A DNA stretch of 64,000 bases, taken from Chromobacterium aquaticum (GTDB lineage: Bacteria > Pseudomonadota > Gammaproteobacteria > Burkholderiales > Chromobacteriaceae). The notes beneath the pieces are model-generated. The model worked only from the letters and a program-made list of their open reading frames with translations, was not told where the DNA came from and did no database searches. Made by a program: the position numbers and the translations under genes. Every line of letters starts with the position of its first letter. The first letter of the stretch is position 1. The stretch covers positions 1 to 64,000 of the forward strand of contig NZ_JAJOHW010000093.1 in NCBI RefSeq assembly GCF_021129195.1, in the 5' to 3' direction. Shown one piece after another: positions 49,973 through 58,603 of this stretch.

Positions 49973-51895
49973 TCAGGCGGCGATGCGCGCATCGGCCTTG
50001 TCGTCGAGATCGACGATCTGGGCCAGCTTGGCGGCGAAGACGCTTTGCAACTGTTCCCAGTAGGCGTCGAAGTCTTCGGCCTTGCGCAGGAAGTGGGTCA
50101 TCACCGCGGCGCGCAGGATGTAGACGCTTTCCACCTTGTCCCATTCGGCGCGGCTGAAGCCGCGGCTGGCCACGTAGTGCCACGGGGTGTCGCCATACTC
50201 TTCCACCGACAGCGAAGTCGAGGAGGTCAGGAAGTCGTTGGTGTAGGTGCGGCCGGAAGCGTAGGAGCAGATCTCGTACATCTTCTTGTTCAAGCGGTTG
50301 TGGTCTTCCAGACTGTCGTTGCCGATTTCCTTGAAGGTGAAGTTCACCATGTGGAAGTCCGGATGCATGATGGGGCGCACTTCAAACTGGCGGCGGCCCA
50401 CGGTCAGCGGCTTGGCCGTGGCCAGGCGCTGGGCGAACCAGTCGGCGGTCACGATGCCGCGGGCGATCACCTTGCCGTAGCCGCCGATGTTCAGCGGCAC
50501 CAGGCGATGGGCGGCCCATACCGCGGCGGCGGTGGCGCCGGCCTTGGAGCCTTCCATGATGGAGGAGCCCAGCACCACCTTGGTGTCGGCGCCGGCGTCC
50601 TCGTCCACTTCTTCGAACACATAGGCGGCGTGGTAGGAGATCAGGTCGACGATGCGCTTGTCCTTCATGCACACGGCGCCGGCCGCGTACTGGATGTAGC
50701 CCACCTTGTGCGGGTCCACGGTGATGGAGTCGGCCTCGGCCATCGCCTTGAAGCCTTCATAGACTTCGCGCTTGGGCCAGGTCACGCCGGCCGGGATGAT
50801 GTCCTCGGCGCGGTAGCGCGCCACCAGCGCGTCGTAGTCCATGAACTGATTGTTTTCGTCGAGGAACATCGCGCGGACATAGCCGCCGTAGGCCGCGTCC
50901 ACATGCACGTAGAAGGAGGCGCCGTATTTCTGCTCGCACTCGGCGCGCAGCTTGATCACCTCATCGACATGATCGATGGAGCCTTCCTCGGTGGTACCCA
51001 CCACGGACACCATGGCCAGGATGGGGTGGCCTTCCTCGATCAGGCGGAAGGTGATTTCGCGCATCTTGGCCACGTCGGTGCGGTAGTTCTCGTCCACCGG
51101 CAGCGGCACGATGTGTTCCTGGCCGATGCCCAGCACGTCCATCGCCTTCATCCACGAGTAATGCTTGGACTGCGGCACCAGGATCTTGCCCAGCGAGCCT
51201 TGCTTGATGCCGACGCCGCGGCAGGACAGCGCGCGCACTTCTTCGAACAGACCACGCTTTTTCAATTCGTCGGTCAGGTCCAGTACCGCGCTGGGGGATA
51301 GGTTCAGCAGTTCGCGTTCGCTCTTGCCGGCCACCAGGTCGCGCGCTTTTTCATGCTGGGCGATGGCCAGCGGAATGGTCTTCAGATTGCGCGCCACCCA
51401 CATGCCTTCATAGTTGGCCACGGTGCCGCCGGAGGTGATGTGGCCCCAGCCGCGCTTGGGGTCGTAGCCGAACATCCGGCACAGATCGAGGCCGGCTTCC
51501 ACTTCCAGCTCGGTGGTGGTGGGCGAGGCTTCGTGCGCGCAGTTGTTCGGGTTGTACATCATGGTCATCACGTAGGCCAGGTTCGACACCATCAGCGTGT
51601 CGGCATTCATGTGGCCCAGATAGCGCGGGGAGAACCAGGGCACCGAGGTGTTCTTCAGCTTGGAAGACAGCTGGCGCAGGATGCCTTCGGTGCGGTACAG
51701 GGTTTGGCGAAAGTCGGTGGCGTGCTGCTCCACCGGTGTCACCAGCGCCGGGTCTTCCGGGTGGAAGTCGGCGCGCCAGTGCAGGTGCTCGGAGACGGCG
51801 TATTCCATCATTTCCTTGAAGAACACGCGGTTTTCGGATTTGGGGCCGATGAACAGAGCATCGACGTTGAGCGAGGAAGAATTCTGGCTGGTCAT
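49973..51895 (-). CDS. Tyrosine decarboxylase (enterococcal/lactobacillar TDC type)
   Basis: PLP group II decarboxylase, 640 residues, close to the 620-630 of TDC from Enterococcus and Lactobacillus. By-eye matches to that family run the whole length: G-H-M-N near 120, V-P-Q-S-K-H-Y-S-W-M-K-A, H-V-D-A-A-Y-G-G-Y, the PLP lysine in D-P-H-K-V-G-Y, and G-S-K-A-G-A-T-A-A-A-V-W-A-A-H. Makes tyramine and CO2, consuming a proton. 45 bases after the antiporter gene, so in one operon with it. A related aromatic decarboxylase specificity cannot be excluded. Confidence 0.85.
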   Translation of the reverse strand: MTSQNSSSLNVDALFIGPKSENRVFFKEMMEYAVSEHLHWRADFHPEDPALVTPVEQHATDFRQTLYRTEGILRQLSSKLKNTSVPWFSPRYLGHMNADTLMVSNLAYVMTMMYNPNNCAHEASPTTTELEVEAGLDLCRMFGYDPKRGWGHITSGGTVANYEGMWVARNLKTIPLAIAQHEKARDLVAGKSERELLNLSPSAVLDLTDELKKRGLFEEVRALSCRGVGIKQGSLGKILVPQSKHYSWMKAMDVLGIGQEHIVPLPVDENYRTDVAKMREITFRLIEEGHPILAMVSVVGTTEEGSIDHVDEVIKLRAECEQKYGASFYVHVDAAYGGYVRAMFLDENNQFMDYDALVARYRAEDIIPAGVTWPKREVYEGFKAMAEADSITVDPHKVGYIQYAAGAVCMKDKRIVDLISYHAAYVFEEVDEDAGADTKVVLGSSIMEGSKAGATAAAVWAAHRLVPLNIGGYGKVIARGIVTADWFAQRLATAKPLTVGRRQFEVRPIMHPDFHMVNFTFKEIGNDSLEDHNRLNKKMYEICSYASGRTYTNDFLTSSTSLSVEEYGDTPWHYVASRGFSRAEWDKVESVYILRAAVMTHFLRKAEDFDAYWEQLQSVFAAKLAQIVDLDDKADARIAA

Positions 51896-51940
51896 GTCGG
51901 ATTTACCTTGTAATTTGATAGTGAGGCTGAAGCAGCGGGT

Positions 51941-53407
51941 TCATTTGCCTTCGGCGGGACGCGCCTTGCTGGCGGGCGAGGTACGCGGCGCGACGCCGGC
52001 GGAGCGGGCGTGCTTGGCCTTTTGGCCATAGGCGTAAACCAGGAAGGGGATCACCACCATGACGGCGAGGCCGATGAGCTGGAACTGCAGGTATTCATGG
52101 GCGGAGCCATGGAAGCTGCCGGGCGGGATGAAGCCCAGGTAGCCGGCCAGCAGCGAGATGGCGAGGCCGAGCCCGGAGCAGATCCACATGCCGAGCTTGC
52201 CGCCGGGAACGCGGAAGCTGCGTTCCACGTCCGGGCGCTTGTAGCGCAGATAGATGGCGGCGGAGAACATGAACAGGTAAGCCACCAGGTAGACGAGCCC
52301 GGTCAGGCCCATCAACATGAAGTAGAAGTTATCCACATTGGGCATCACGGTGATCAGCACGCCGACGATGGTGATGGCCACCGCCTGGATCAGCACCAGG
52401 GTCACCGGCACGCCGTGACGATTGGTCTTTTGCAGGAATTCCGGCAGCGCGCCGGAGTCGGCGGTGGCTTGCAGGCCGCGCACCGGGCCCAGCACCCAGG
52501 AGTTCACTTGGCCAACCAGGCCCAGGCCGATGCACAAGCCCATGACCGGAGCGAGCCAGCCCATGCCCCATTGATTGAAATAGAGCTCGAACGCCTGCAT
52601 CAGGCCGGCGGTCATCGAGATCTTTTCTTTGGGAATGGCGACGAAGATGGCGGCGGAACCGATCACCGACAGCAGCACCATGATCACCGACACCAGGATG
52701 ATGGCGATCGGGTAATTGCGGCGGGCATCCTTGATGGAGGAGACGTTGGACGCGGACACTTCCATGCCCATCACCACGAAGATGAAGCCGATGAACAAGC
52801 CCAGGGTGCCGCTGTCGCTAAAGCTAGGCACCAGGTTGTTCCAGCTCCAGGACACATCGGTCATGATCGGGTGGCCGCCGGCCAGATAGGCGATGCCGCA
52901 GCCGATCAGCACCACGCCGGGCATGAATACGCCCAGGCTCACGCAGATGGTGGACACCCAGCCCAGGGTTTTCACGCCGCGCATGTTCACCAGGGTGCAA
53001 GCCCACCAGATGCCCAGGATCATCGCCAGCATGTAGAGCTTGTTGCTGGCCAGGGCCGGGTTGAACACATAGGCGAAAGTGGCGGCGATGATCATGATGA
53101 TGGAGGTCATGCCGAACACCATCTGTATCCACTGCATCCACACCGCGACAAAGCCCATGCGCTCGCCGAAGGCCTCGCGCACCCAGATGAACAGGCCGCC
53201 GTCCTGCGGCCAGGCGGTGGCGAGCTCGGCCGACACCAGCGCGGTGGGAACCAGGAACAGCAAGGCGGCTGCCAGTGTTAGAAAAATCGTCATCATCCCC
53301 GGCTGCGCGGTCATCGGCAGCGTGCGGACGCTGACGACTACGGCGGCGGTGATCATGACGAAGGCGAAGACGCTGATCTTGGGAGGCGTCTTATCTACGG
53401 TCGTCAT
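51941..53407 (-). CDS. APC-family antiporter, probable tyrosine/tyramine exchanger (GadC-like)
   Basis: 488 residues, about twelve membrane segments, C-terminus rich in Lys/Arg/Ala. The S-V-R-T-L-P opening at about 27-32, A-E-L-A-T-A-W-P-Q-D-G-G-L-F-I-W-V-R-E-A-F-G and the W-M-Q-W-I segment place it in the glutamate:GABA antiporter branch of APC transporters, which includes tyrosine/tyramine exchangers of tyramine clusters. It precedes the decarboxylase by 45 bases. An Anr/FNR promoter lies upstream. Confidence 0.85.
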   Translation of the reverse strand: MTTVDKTPPKISVFAFVMITAAVVVSVRTLPMTAQPGMMTIFLTLAAALLFLVPTALVSAELATAWPQDGGLFIWVREAFGERMGFVAVWMQWIQMVFGMTSIIMIIAATFAYVFNPALASNKLYMLAMILGIWWACTLVNMRGVKTLGWVSTICVSLGVFMPGVVLIGCGIAYLAGGHPIMTDVSWSWNNLVPSFSDSGTLGLFIGFIFVVMGMEVSASNVSSIKDARRNYPIAIILVSVIMVLLSVIGSAAIFVAIPKEKISMTAGLMQAFELYFNQWGMGWLAPVMGLCIGLGLVGQVNSWVLGPVRGLQATADSGALPEFLQKTNRHGVPVTLVLIQAVAITIVGVLITVMPNVDNFYFMLMGLTGLVYLVAYLFMFSAAIYLRYKRPDVERSFRVPGGKLGMWICSGLGLAISLLAGYLGFIPPGSFHGSAHEYLQFQLIGLAVMVVIPFLVYAYGQKAKHARSAGVAPRTSPASKARPAEGK

Positions 53408-53461
53408 TTTTGATCTCCATCGAATAAAACAATAAAAACGTTCAAACTAAAAATTTCGAAA

Positions 53462-53503
53462 ATCTTAGTAATTTCGCCTTTGTGTCCATTTGATGAAAGT
53501 CAA
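53462..53503 (-). promoter_or_regulatory. Anr/FNR class II promoter of the antiporter-decarboxylase operon
   Basis: Minus strand: TTGAC-TTTC-ATCAA at 53503-53490 and TAAGAT at 53467-53462, with 22 bases between box and -10, the canonical class II spacing (box centred 41.5 bases upstream of a start at 53455). The start lies 48 bases before the antiporter gene. Nine of ten consensus box positions match. Confidence 0.65.
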
Positions 53504-53555
53504 CATTAGGAAAATGCAATAAAAGATAATTCGCATGGAATATTTGAAAAGACAG

Positions 53556-53584
53556 GGGAAAACCTTGTCTGGCAAGGGTTTCCC
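53556..53584 (-). terminator. Terminator-like hairpin between mltA and the antiporter gene
   Basis: Twelve-base-pair stem with one mismatch (53556-53567 with 53573-53584). On the minus strand it is followed by CTGTCTTTTC. It would stop transcription arriving from mltA or from a transcript in the 438-base gap. Confidence 0.5.
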
Positions 53585-53700
53585 TAAGTTGGAGCCTTAT
53601 GCTCGCGGATCCGGCGATGGAGGGGGTTTGACTGGACTTCGCGCGATGCGCAGTGAGACGGGGAAGAGAGAACGCGTCGGGAGACCGGCAGGGAAGACAA

Positions 53701-53760
53701 AGCAAGCGCGGCGCCGAAGAGACTGCGCCGCGGAAGAGGGCTGGCTTTTTAGCGCTTGCT
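53701..53760. other. Structured purine-rich intergenic segment
   Basis: In the 438-base gap 53408-53845, beyond the promoter and hairpin, 53585-53845 is purine rich on the plus strand and contains nested pairing: AGCAAGCGC (53701-53709) with GCGCTTGCT (53752-53760), enclosing GGCGC (53710-53714) with GCGCC (53725-53729). No credible protein is encoded. It may be part of an RNA or of the mltA 3' region; I cannot name it. Confidence 0.3.
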
Positions 53761-53845
53761 CAAAGTCTCGGGCAAGAGCGAAACAAGGCGTTGCGGCTGA
53801 AAAACGTGTTCCGAGTCATGATGCGCGGTGGACTCGAAACAGGTT

Positions 53846-55075
53846 TTACAGCGCCTGGGAAGGGTTCATGCCTTTGGGCAGCAGCATCCACAGATTGCCT
53901 TGCTGCTTCATCCTGCCCGCGTACATGCCGGCCTCGGTGCCGTAGCCCCAGAAGAAATCAGCGCGCACGGCGCCCTTGATCGCGCTGCCGGTATCCTGGG
54001 CGTGAACCAGCCGCGCCAGCGGCTGGCTCGAGTGCGGCCAGGTGGTGACGAGATAGACCGGCGCGCCCAGAGGGATGTAGCGCGGATCGACCGCGATGCT
54101 GTAGCCGCCGGTCAGCGGCACGCCCAAGGCGCCCACCGGACCGCCGTTGTCTCCGGGCAAGGTCTTGAAGAACACATAGCTGGGGTTGACCGCGAACAGT
54201 TCCTGCTGGCGCTGCGGGTTGCGCGCCAGCCAGTCCTTGATGCCCTGCATCGATGCATTGCTCATGGTCAGTTCGCCCTTGTCCACCAGCCACTTGCCTA
54301 TCGATTGATAGCCATAGCCGTTCTGTTCGGCGTAGCCGATGTGGACGAAGCTGCCGTCATCCAGCTGGATGCGGCCGGAACCTTGCACTTGCAGGAAGAA
54401 CAACTCCACCGGGTCTTCAACCCAGGCGAGAATGGGCGCATTGGCCACACCCTTGCCCTGATTGATTTCGGCGCGAGTGTAGTATGGCAGCAGACGCTTG
54501 CCGTCCAGCCGGCCTTTCAAGCGCGTGCCGCGCGCGTCGGCGGGAAAGTCGGCGGGGCGGACTTCAATATCGCCGGTCGGGCTCAGCGTCAGCCGGTTGG
54601 GGCCGCTGCGACGAGCCATCAGGCTGGACTTGCCGCGCGCCGCCTGCGGCACGTCCACGCTGTAAAAGTCCGCCGGAATGCCGTAGACCGGCCAGGGCGT
54701 GCGCGCGCTGCGCATGCGGCTGCCGCTGAGCAGCGGCTCGTAATAACCGGTGATCAGCCCGCTATCGCGGCTGCCGTCATTGACTTTCCAGGCGGCAAAG
54801 CGGTTTTCGAAAAACTGGCGCACGGCCGGGGCGTTCTCATTGGAAATGCCATCCGCCTGGCGACAGACATCCGCCCAGCCGGGTTTTTTGGCGATGGCCT
54901 TGCAGCTCTGTTTCAAGGCGGCCAGCGTATCGCCCAGCTCCTGCTGGCCCCAGGCCGGCAGCGCGTTTGGTGTTCCGGTGTCCCGCGGCCCACCGCCGGG
55001 CTTGCCGGGAGGGCTGGAGGTGGAACAGGCGGCGAGGCCGATGACGAGCAGCAACAACAACCATTTTCTTAACAT
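53846..55075 (-). CDS. mltA: Membrane-bound lytic murein transglycosylase A
   Basis: Cleaves peptidoglycan to 1,6-anhydromuropeptides. 409 residues. Lipoprotein signal with lipobox L-A-A-C (Cys near residue 17), then a 3D/MltA double-psi barrel with G-Y-Y-E-P-L near 110 and the catalytic Asp region D-T-G-S-A-I-K-G near 370, plus Y-G-x-G-x-E/D. Outer-membrane location is expected. Start ATG 55075, divergent from the BON gene. Confidence 0.95.
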   Translation of the reverse strand: MLRKWLLLLLVIGLAACSTSSPPGKPGGGPRDTGTPNALPAWGQQELGDTLAALKQSCKAIAKKPGWADVCRQADGISNENAPAVRQFFENRFAAWKVNDGSRDSGLITGYYEPLLSGSRMRSARTPWPVYGIPADFYSVDVPQAARGKSSLMARRSGPNRLTLSPTGDIEVRPADFPADARGTRLKGRLDGKRLLPYYTRAEINQGKGVANAPILAWVEDPVELFFLQVQGSGRIQLDDGSFVHIGYAEQNGYGYQSIGKWLVDKGELTMSNASMQGIKDWLARNPQRQQELFAVNPSYVFFKTLPGDNGGPVGALGVPLTGGYSIAVDPRYIPLGAPVYLVTTWPHSSQPLARLVHAQDTGSAIKGAVRADFFWGYGTEAGMYAGRMKQQGNLWMLLPKGMNPSQAL

Positions 55076-55325
55076 GCGGACGATTCTCTGAAACGGGACT
55101 GGACAACGGGGTGATTGCGAACCGGCTTGATTCTACGCTGCGCCAAGCATGACGGGGGATTGCGTGCGTCAGCAATTGTTGCGTCGCCGCCAATGACGCG
55201 GCCATTGCGCTACGTTGTCATGGACCGGCAACAAAATTGAAAAGTTTCCTCGCTAGTATGCGGTAAAACTTTTGCGCTGGAGCCCGAGGCTTGAGCGCTT
55301 GCAGGCCATATCACTGGAGAGACTG

Positions 55326-55619
55326 ATGAAACGTTTTTGCATTCGCGCGCTGCTGTTGAGTTCCCTGTTGTCCGTTGCCGCCCTGGCCCATGCCGAACAG
55401 ACCCCGCCGACCGATGAAGAACTGGCCGCCAGCGTGCAGCAGGCGCTGAACAGCGATGCCGAACTGCAGACGCTGGGGCTGAAAGTGAGCAGCAAGAAGA
55501 GCGAAGTGACGATAGAAGGCGGCATGACCGACGATCAGCAGATGTTCAAGGCCGGTCAGATCGCCGAGAAAGTGCCGGGCGTCAAATTCGTCATCAACAA
55601 TATGGTGCCGAAGAACTGA
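55326..55619 (+). CDS. Periplasmic BON-domain protein
   Basis: 97 residues from ATG 55326 (site GGAGAG). Signal peptide about residues 1-23 (ends A-L-A-H-A), then one BON domain with the conserved G-x-V-x-x-x-G pattern loosely present as S-E-V-T-I-E-G-G. BON domains bind lipids or membranes and occur in envelope-stress proteins such as OsmY. Monocistronic, followed by a hairpin at 55661. Confidence 0.8.
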   Translation: MKRFCIRALLLSSLLSVAALAHAEQTPPTDEELAASVQQALNSDAELQTLGLKVSSKKSEVTIEGGMTDDQQMFKAGQIAEKVPGVKFVINNMVPKN

Positions 55620-55660
55620 GCTAGCGGGTCTTCCTGCCGGCTGGGCGGGCCAGCACAACG

Positions 55661-55686
55661 CGACAGGGCGCTTTGGCGCCCTGTCG
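55661..55686 (+). terminator. Hairpin after the BON gene
   Basis: Eleven-base-pair stem (55661-55671 with 55676-55686), loop TTTG, followed by TCATTT. The weak T run makes termination uncertain. Confidence 0.55.
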
Positions 55687-55818
55687 TCATTTCCACCGCC
55701 ATGTGGTGATCAGGCGGGAACACGAGACGAATATCCGCCGTGCTAGCGTTGGATCTATGCGCTGAATTTAAGATTAATCCGATTGTGGCGGCGTCTCATA
55801 TTCAGAAAAATGTCAGGT

Positions 55819-55834
55819 GCTGTCGGCCGACAGC
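55819..55834. promoter_or_regulatory. Perfect 16-base palindrome upstream of the 98-residue hypothetical gene
   Basis: GCTGTCGGCCGACAGC, without a loop, in the 355-base gap 55620-55974. A protein-binding site is more likely than a hairpin. Otherwise the gap holds only the BON terminator and moderately AT-rich sequence. Confidence 0.35.
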
Positions 55835-55974
55835 CTTGAATCCCCTGTTTGAGGCGGGGGCCGCTTTTGCTGGCGGCATATGGGCGCCGGAATGGGGCTG
55901 TGGCCGGATCATGGTTTTTAAATTAGCGGTTTGGCGCGGATGCCGTCCAACTGCAAAGCACCGGGCACAGACTC

Positions 55975-56271
55975 ATGGCATACGCACCCCTACTTGGCAG
56001 GACCTTCTCTCACCGCATGCAGCAACAGCCGGCGGAGCAAGTGGACAAACTGATTTCCAGACTGGAGGGCTCGGAAGAGGCCAAGCTGGTCTACTGGGAC
56101 GAGCGCAGCCAGCGGCTGCGCGCGCTGAGTCCACGCTCGCGCCGCGGCCAGCAATTGCTGGCGCGTGGCCTACAGGCACCGCAAGTAGTGGGGGTCTTCG
56201 ATGGTTACGCCAGCTACCAGGATATTTTTCAGGCGTTTCAGGAAACGCTGGCGGATTTGAAATTGTGCTGA
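55975..56271 (+). CDS. Hypothetical 98-residue soluble protein
   Basis: Not recognised. No signal peptide or membrane segment; Gln/Leu/Arg rich, with a central stretch of basic residues (R-S-Q-R-L-R-A-L-S-P-R-S-R-R-G at about 44-58) and a C-terminal segment with aromatic residues (Y-A-S-Y-Q-D-I-F-Q-A-F). Codon use matches neighbours, which supports a real gene, but the ribosome site is weak. Convergent with lysA. Could be a small DNA- or RNA-binding protein; that is a guess. Confidence 0.5.
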   Translation: MAYAPLLGRTFSHRMQQQPAEQVDKLISRLEGSEEAKLVYWDERSQRLRALSPRSRRGQQLLARGLQAPQVVGVFDGYASYQDIFQAFQETLADLKLC

Positions 56272-56308
56272 GCGCGCGGCCGGCTTTGAGCCGGCCGCGT
56301 GGTTCGCG

Positions 56309-57544
56309 CTACACCTGTTCCAAGGCCAGCAGTTCCGCCATCGTCTGGCGGCGGCGGATCAGGCGGCTGGTGTCGCCATCCACTAGGACTTCTGCCAACA
56401 GCGGGCGGCTGTTGTAGTTGGAGGACATCGCGGCGCCGTAAGCGCCGGCGTCGTGGAACACCAGCAAATCGCCAACCTGGGCATCGGGCAGCATGCGGCT
56501 TTCCACCAGGCCGCCTTCTTGCTGGGTGAATACATCGCCCGATTCGCACAAGGGACCGGCCACCACGCTGGGAATGTTCCCGCTCTTCTGCTCGCCCTCA
56601 GCCGTCAGCACTGAAATCTCGTGATGGCTGCCATACAGCGCGGGCCGCATCAGGTCATTGAAGCCGGCATCCACGAGTACGAAATGGCGGCTGCCCATCA
56701 TCTTGACTGCACGCACTTCGCTGATCAGCGCCCCGGCCTCGGCCACCAGGAAGCGGCCGGGCTCGATTTCCAGCCGTACCGGATGGCCTAGCCGGCTTGC
56801 GATCTGCTGTCGCGCAGCATCCCAGAGCCCAAAGTAATGCGCGGTGTCGATGCGGGCATCGCCGTCGCGGTAGGGAATGGACAGGCCGCCACCGGCGGAA
56901 ATAGCCTCGATATCGTGTCCCAGGTCGGCAACCAGTTGGACCATGGCGCCACAGACCTGCTGCAGGTGGTCGTAGTCGACGCCGGAACCGATATGCATGT
57001 GCAGGCCAACCAGATGTAGCCGGTATTGACGTATCACCGCCAAGGCTTCGGCGAGCTGTTGGTGCCAGATGCCGTGCTTGCTGTTCTCGCCGCCGGTATT
57101 GGTTTTCTGGCTATGGCCGTGGCCGAAGCCGGGATTGATGCGCAGCCAGACCTTGTGGCCGGGCGCTGCCGCGCCCAGTTGGCGCAGCATGTCGATGGAG
57201 CCAGCGTTGACGGTGATGCCCGTGGCCACCACCCGCTGCAGCGTCGCGTGGTCCAGTACGTCGGCGGTGAACACGATATCGGAGGGCTCGGCGGAGTCGG
57301 CCTGGTAACCGGCGGCCAGCGCGCGATCGATTTCACCCAGCGATACCGCGTCCACTTTGACCCCCTGTTCCCGCATCAGCCGCAGGATGTGGGTGTTGGA
57401 GTTGGCTTTCTGCGCGTAGCGGATCACGTCGAAGCATTTCAGTTCGGCGATGCGCTGGCGGATGGTGTCGGCGTGATAGACCCACAGCGGTCCGCCGTAC
57501 TGGCGGGCGAGGGCGGCAAGCTGCTTAGGCGTGAAGCATTTCAT
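56309..57544 (-). CDS. lysA: Diaminopimelate decarboxylase
   Basis: Last step of lysine synthesis, from meso-diaminopimelate. 411 residues from ATG 57544; a start 36 bases upstream lacks homology. PLP lysine in Y-A-Q-K-A-N-S-N at about 46-53, G-G-G-L-S-I-P-Y near 230, and the C-E-S-G-D-V-F dimer-interface motif. It is of the E. coli LysA type. Divergent from lysR, its likely activator, as in E. coli. Confidence 0.95.
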   Translation of the reverse strand: MKCFTPKQLAALARQYGGPLWVYHADTIRQRIAELKCFDVIRYAQKANSNTHILRLMREQGVKVDAVSLGEIDRALAAGYQADSAEPSDIVFTADVLDHATLQRVVATGITVNAGSIDMLRQLGAAAPGHKVWLRINPGFGHGHSQKTNTGGENSKHGIWHQQLAEALAVIRQYRLHLVGLHMHIGSGVDYDHLQQVCGAMVQLVADLGHDIEAISAGGGLSIPYRDGDARIDTAHYFGLWDAARQQIASRLGHPVRLEIEPGRFLVAEAGALISEVRAVKMMGSRHFVLVDAGFNDLMRPALYGSHHEISVLTAEGEQKSGNIPSVVAGPLCESGDVFTQQEGGLVESRMLPDAQVGDLLVFHDAGAYGAAMSSNYNSRPLLAEVLVDGDTSRLIRRRQTMAELLALEQV

Positions 57545-57669
57545 GTTAGGCGGATCGAAAGTGGGGGATGGCCACATCATCGCGCCTGCTATGGCAAAAA
57601 TAAAATATCAAATTATCGCAAGTTATTTCATTTATGATATGGGTTGAGGGTGTTTCAGCGGAGGGGCGC

Positions 57670-58587
57670 ATGCGGATCAGCCTACGCCATATCGAAGTGT
57701 TCCGAGCAGTGATGACCACCGGCAGCGTGACCGAGGCCGCCGTGCTGCTGCGCACCTCGCAGCCCACGGTCAGCCGTGAGCTGGCGCGTTGCGAGCAATT
57801 GCTGGGCATGAGCCTGTTCGAACGCAGCCGCGGCCGGCTGCGACCTAGCGCGCAGGGTTTACAGCTGTTCGAAGAAGTGCAGCGCAGCTATTTGGGCTTG
57901 GAGCGCATCGTCAGCAGCGCCGCCGCCATCCGGCAGTTCGAGCGCGGACAGCTGTCCATCGCCTGCCTGCCGGTGTTCGCCCAGGCCTTGCTGCCGGCGG
58001 TCGCCCGCGCTTTCCTGGAGCGGACGCCGGGCGTCAGTCTGAGCATCGCGCCGCAGGAGTCGCCTTTGCTGGAGGAATGGCTGGCGGCGCAGCGCCACGA
58101 CCTGGGCCTGAGCGAAAGCGGCCATGCGCCGGCCGGCACCGAGTTGGAGTCCTTGCTATTGGCGGACGAAGTCTGCGTGCTGCCTGAAGGCCATGCCTTG
58201 CTTGAGCGGCCGGTATTAAGCCCGGAAGACTTTGCCGGGGAGGCGTTCATCAGCCTGGCGGTCACCGACAGCTACCGCCAGCAACTGGACCAAGTGTTCG
58301 CCGAGCGCGGCATCGAGCGGCGCATGGTGGTGGAAACCCATAGCGCGGCATCGGTTTGCGCGATGGTGCGTCAGGGGATAGGCGTAGCCGTCGTCAATCC
58401 CTTGACGGCGTTGGAGTACGCCGGGCATGGCTTGGCGACCAGGCGCTTCAGCGTGTCGATTCCGTTCGCGGTCAATCTGGTGCGGCCATTGCACCGTCCC
58501 GCCTCGCCGCTGCTGGCGCGCTTTGTCGATTGTCTGAAAACGGAGCTGGCCCATATCGGCCGGCGCCTGGAGGCGTCGGCCGGCTGA
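57670..58587 (+). CDS. lysR: LysR, transcriptional activator of lysA
   Basis: 305-residue LysR-type regulator. Closely resembles E. coli LysR along its length (L-R-H-I-E-V-F-x-A-V-M-T, Q-P-T-V-S-R-E-L-A-R, L-S-I-A-C-L-P-V-F, E-T-H-S-A-A-S-V-C-A-M-V-R). Start ATG 57670 behind GGAGGGG. Divergent from lysA; the 125 bases between hold an AT-rich T-N11-A-type region near 57600-57645 suitable for LysR binding. In E. coli diaminopimelate is coinducer. Confidence 0.93.
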   Translation: MRISLRHIEVFRAVMTTGSVTEAAVLLRTSQPTVSRELARCEQLLGMSLFERSRGRLRPSAQGLQLFEEVQRSYLGLERIVSSAAAIRQFERGQLSIACLPVFAQALLPAVARAFLERTPGVSLSIAPQESPLLEEWLAAQRHDLGLSESGHAPAGTELESLLLADEVCVLPEGHALLERPVLSPEDFAGEAFISLAVTDSYRQQLDQVFAERGIERRMVVETHSAASVCAMVRQGIGVAVVNPLTALEYAGHGLATRRFSVSIPFAVNLVRPLHRPASPLLARFVDCLKTELAHIGRRLEASAG

Positions 58588-58603
58588 TGCCGCCGGTGGG
58601 GGC

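Noticed and set aside
53641-53790. Glycine-riboswitch-like fragments (CGCCGAAGAGA ... CTCGGGCAAGAG) on the plus strand
   Set aside because: Core positions differ from the consensus, the two halves are wrongly spaced, and no plus-strand gene lies downstream to control.
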